Assembly (NCBI GenBank): GCA_964413755.1
Contig: CAYPTW010000057.1
Coordinates: 1-16,519 of the forward strand
Source: XN24 sp964413755
GTDB taxonomy: Bacteria; Pseudomonadota; Gammaproteobacteria; Steroidobacterales; XN24
Direction of reading: 5' to 3'
DNA: 16,519 nucleotides
Shown here: in pieces, positions 14,733-16,519 of the stretch
Position numbering within the stretch: position 1 is the stretch's first letter
How the letters are laid out: the number at the start of each line of letters is the position of its first letter
The notes under the pieces: model-generated
Database searches by the model: none
What the model was told of the DNA's origin: nothing
The model's input: the letters and a program-made list of their open reading frames with translations, nothing else
Made by a program: the position numbers and the translations under genes

Positions 14733-15437
14733 ATGCGGATCCCATCGATGCAACTCGCTGACTGGCTGGAATCCCCGGCCGGCCAGCGCCTGCTCCAGGC
14801 GGAACACGCGGTGGCCGCGGAGCCGCTGCGCCGCGTGTTCGGCTGCCAGTTGCTGCAGGTCGGCGCCTGGGGCCAGGCGGATGCATTCGTCGGCATGGCG
14901 GGAACGGCGCGACGTGCCGTGTGCGCGCAGCAAGCGGCGCCCGGGGTCGGCTTCCTGGCCGAAGACTGGCAGCTGCCGGTGGCCAGCCACTCGGTGGACG
15001 CGGTGCTGCTGCCGCACACCCTGGAGCGCTCCAGCGAACCGCACCAGCTGCTGCGCGAGTGCGAGCGCGTGCTGACCGGCGGCGGGCGCCTCATCGTGCT
15101 GGGCTTCAACCCGTGGAGCGTGCTCGGCATGCGCCGGCTGCTGCAGCGCGGCACCTGGCCGCCCAGCATCGACCAGCTCTATTCGGAGCGGCGCTTGCGC
15201 GACTGGCTGTCGCTGCTGAACTTCGACGTCACCACGCGCGAGCGCTATTTCCCGGCGTTCGCCGAATCCGGCGGGCGCATGCGGCACCGCGGGCGCCGGC
15301 TGCCGGGTTACTACGGCGGCTACCTGCTGGTGGCGATCAAGCGCGTGCATGCGGTGACGCCGCTGCGCCGCCTGTGGACACGGCCCGAACGCATTCCCAC
15401 CGGGCTCGCCGAGCCGACCACGCGGAGTCGCCTTTGA
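14733..15437 (+). CDS. YafS-like class I SAM-dependent methyltransferase
   Basis: A putative methyltransferase of unknown substrate at the position of E. coli yafS, between gloB and rnhA. The 234-residue product starts MRIPSMQLADWLESPAGQ. The SAM-binding motif I is degenerate (LLQVGAWGQADAF in place of the usual G-x-G-x-G). Later parts are family-typical: VLLPHTLERSSEPHQLLRECERVL, which is a motif like that of Methyltransf_11 proteins, and LIVLGFNPWSVLGMRRLL. The C-terminus is basic. Whether it still binds SAM is open. ATG 14733 is chosen; ATG 14748 is a close alternative, and neither has a strong ribosome site. Reading from ATG 14604 would overlap gloB and translate the palindromic spacer, so it is rejected. 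Its stop overlaps the rnhA start. Confidence 0.82.
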   Translation: MRIPSMQLADWLESPAGQRLLQAEHAVAAEPLRRVFGCQLLQVGAWGQADAFVGMAGTARRAVCAQQAAPGVGFLAEDWQLPVASHSVDAVLLPHTLERSSEPHQLLRECERVLTGGGRLIVLGFNPWSVLGMRRLLQRGTWPPSIDQLYSERRLRDWLSLLNFDVTTRERYFPAFAESGGRMRHRGRRLPGYYGGYLLVAIKRVHAVTPLRRLWTRPERIPTGLAEPTTRSRL

Positions 15438-15889
15438 GCCGGGTGGAGGCGTGGACGGACGGGGCCTGTCGCGGCAATCCCGGCCCGGGTGGCTGGGGGG
15501 CCCTGCTGCGCGCCGGTGAGCGCGAAATGGAGCTCAACGGCGCCGAGGCGCTCACTACCAACAACCGCATGGAGCTCACCGCCGCCATCCGCGCGCTGGA
15601 GGCGCTGAAGCGTCCGTGCGAGGTGGACCTGTACACGGACTCGCAGTACGTGCGCGGCGGCATCATGGAATGGATGGCCGGCTGGAAGCGCAACGGCTGG
15701 CGCACGGCCGGGCGCAAGCCGGTGAAGAACCAGGACCTGTGGCAGGAACTCGACGCGGCGGCGGCGCGTCACGAGGTGCGCTGGCACTGGGTCAAGGGCC
15801 ACAGCGGCCATCCCGAGAACGACCGCGCCGACGCCCTCGCCAACGAGGCCATCGACGCGCTGCAGGCTGCTGAGGGGCTGGAGACATGA
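15434..15889 (+). CDS. rnhA: Ribonuclease HI
   Basis: RNase HI cleaves the RNA strand of RNA-DNA hybrids, removing R-loops and primers. The 151 residues (E. coli 155) carry all active-site residues: Asp9 (WTDGAC), Glu47 (NNRMEL), Asp69 (YTDSQYV), His123 (VKGHSGHPEN) and Asp133 (RADALA). The substrate-handle region GWKRNGWRTAGRKPVKNQDLW is present. The start is TTG at 15434, supported by GGAG 6 nt upstream and by the family N-terminal length. It overlaps the methyltransferase stop as TTGA. GTG at 15443 is a weaker alternative. The stop overlaps dnaQ as ATGA. In E. coli rnhA and dnaQ are divergent, whereas here they are co-directional and probably translationally coupled. Confidence 0.97.
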   Translation: MSRVEAWTDGACRGNPGPGGWGALLRAGEREMELNGAEALTTNNRMELTAAIRALEALKRPCEVDLYTDSQYVRGGIMEWMAGWKRNGWRTAGRKPVKNQDLWQELDAAAARHEVRWHWVKGHSGHPENDRADALANEAIDALQAAEGLET

Positions 15890-16519
15890 CAAGACAGATC
15901 GTGCTCGACACCGAGACTACCGGCCTGGAGCCGGCTGAGGGCCACCGCATCATCGAGATCGGTTGCCTGGAGCTGGTGAACCGGCGGCTCACCGGGCGCA
16001 AGTTCCACCAGTACCTCAATCCCGAGCGCGAGATCGACCGCGCCGCAGAGGACGTGCACGGTCTGTCGAACGCCTTTCTTGCCGACAAGCCCCGCTTCGC
16101 CGACGTGGCCGAGGAATTCCTCGAGTTCGTGCAGGGCGCCGAGCTGGTGATCCACAACGCGGCCTTCGACCTCGGCTTCCTCGATGCCGAGCTGGCGCGG
16201 CTCAGCCCGCCCGGCCCGGCCATGGCGCAGGTATGCGGGGTGCTGGATACCCTGATGCTGGCGCGCCAGCTGCACCCGGGACAGCGCAACAGCCTGGATG
16301 CGCTGTGCAAGCGCTTCGAGATCGACAACTCCAACCGCGAGCTGCACGGCGCCCTGCTCGATGCGCAGCTGCTGGCGGACGTCTACCTGCTGATGACGGG
16401 CGGGCAGGCGGAGCTGGTGCTGGCCGCCGAGGAGACGGCTGCGGCCGGCGCCGGGCGGCGCAAGCCGAAGCAGGTGCGGCGTAAGGGGCTGAAGCTGGTG
16501 GTGCAACGCGCCAGCGAGG
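15886..16519 (+). CDS. dnaQ: DNA polymerase III epsilon subunit, 3'-5' proofreading exonuclease (3' end outside window)
   Basis: DnaQ is the proofreading subunit of the replicative polymerase core, removing mispaired bases. From ATG 15886 the frame is open to the window end with 211 complete codons visible (E. coli has 243 residues), so the C-terminus is missing. The DEDDh exonuclease motifs are complete: Exo I Asp8 and Glu10 (VLDTETTGLEP), Exo II Asp95 (VIHNAAFDLGF), Exo III His154 and Asp159 (LHGALLDAQLLADVYLLMTGGQ). Residues beyond about 185 are Ala-, Gly-, Arg- and Lys-rich, matching the flexible linker that leads to the polymerase-binding tail. No clamp-binding QxxLxF motif is seen in the visible part. 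The start overlaps the rnhA stop as ATGA, with GAGGGG 8 nt upstream. Confidence 0.96.
   Translation, partial: MTRQIVLDTETTGLEPAEGHRIIEIGCLELVNRRLTGRKFHQYLNPEREIDRAAEDVHGLSNAFLADKPRFADVAEEFLEFVQGAELVIHNAAFDLGFLDAELARLSPPGPAMAQVCGVLDTLMLARQLHPGQRNSLDALCKRFEIDNSNRELHGALLDAQLLADVYLLMTGGQAELVLAAEETAAAGAGRRKPKQVRRKGLKLVVQRASE

Noticed and set aside
1..16519. Mobile elements, CRISPR arrays, prophage genes, toxin-antitoxin or defence systems.
   Set aside because: Every stretch is explained by housekeeping genes with short spacers. No transposase, integrase, regular spaced repeats or defence domains were seen on either strand.

Overview
The window is GC-rich chromosomal DNA from a gammaproteobacterium. 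It looks like core genome, not a mobile region. I base this on gene order: lon, hupB, ppiD and fabI run together, and mltD, gloB, a yafS-like methyltransferase, rnhA and dnaQ run together. Protein similarity also fits (E. coli/Pseudomonas-like FabI, RNase HI, DnaQ, MltD, GloB). A run of exactly 100 N inside mltD shows that this is a draft scaffold. I cannot name the genus from the sequence.

Layout. Positions 1-578 hold the 3' end of lon (+), closed by a strong intrinsic terminator. Positions 674-6480 hold a minus-strand operon cydA-cydB-cydD-cydC. It encodes a bd-type quinol oxidase of the short-Q-loop (CIO-like) kind plus the CydDC ABC exporter needed to assemble bd oxidases. A 254-bp divergent spacer carries a near-consensus promoter for hupB (+). 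hupB is followed by tRNA-Val(TAC), tRNA-Asp(GTC) and an intrinsic terminator. Next come ppiD (periplasmic folding factor) and, 1 nt later, a dicarboxylate/acidic amino acid symporter (+). These converge on a minus-strand group read in the order gloB, mltD (with the assembly gap), fabI and an FkbM-type methyltransferase. From 14733 on, a plus-strand cluster of yafS-like methyltransferase, rnhA and dnaQ is joined by 4-nt overlaps. dnaQ runs off the right end.

How the genes work together. CydA and CydB form the oxidase, and CydDC exports the thiols needed for its maturation. Lon, HU and PpiD are housekeeping proteostasis and nucleoid genes. FabI makes fatty acids, MltD remodels peptidoglycan and GloB detoxifies methylglyoxal adducts. 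RNase HI and DnaQ serve replication fidelity.

I found no phage, insertion sequence, CRISPR array, toxin-antitoxin pair or defence system, and no convincing new biological system. The points most worth a second look are: the cyd operon lying between lon and hupB; the missing conventional start codon for a full-length CydD, next to a 20-bp perfect palindrome; a compact palindromic element between gloB and the methyltransferase; and an altered motif in the FkbM protein.
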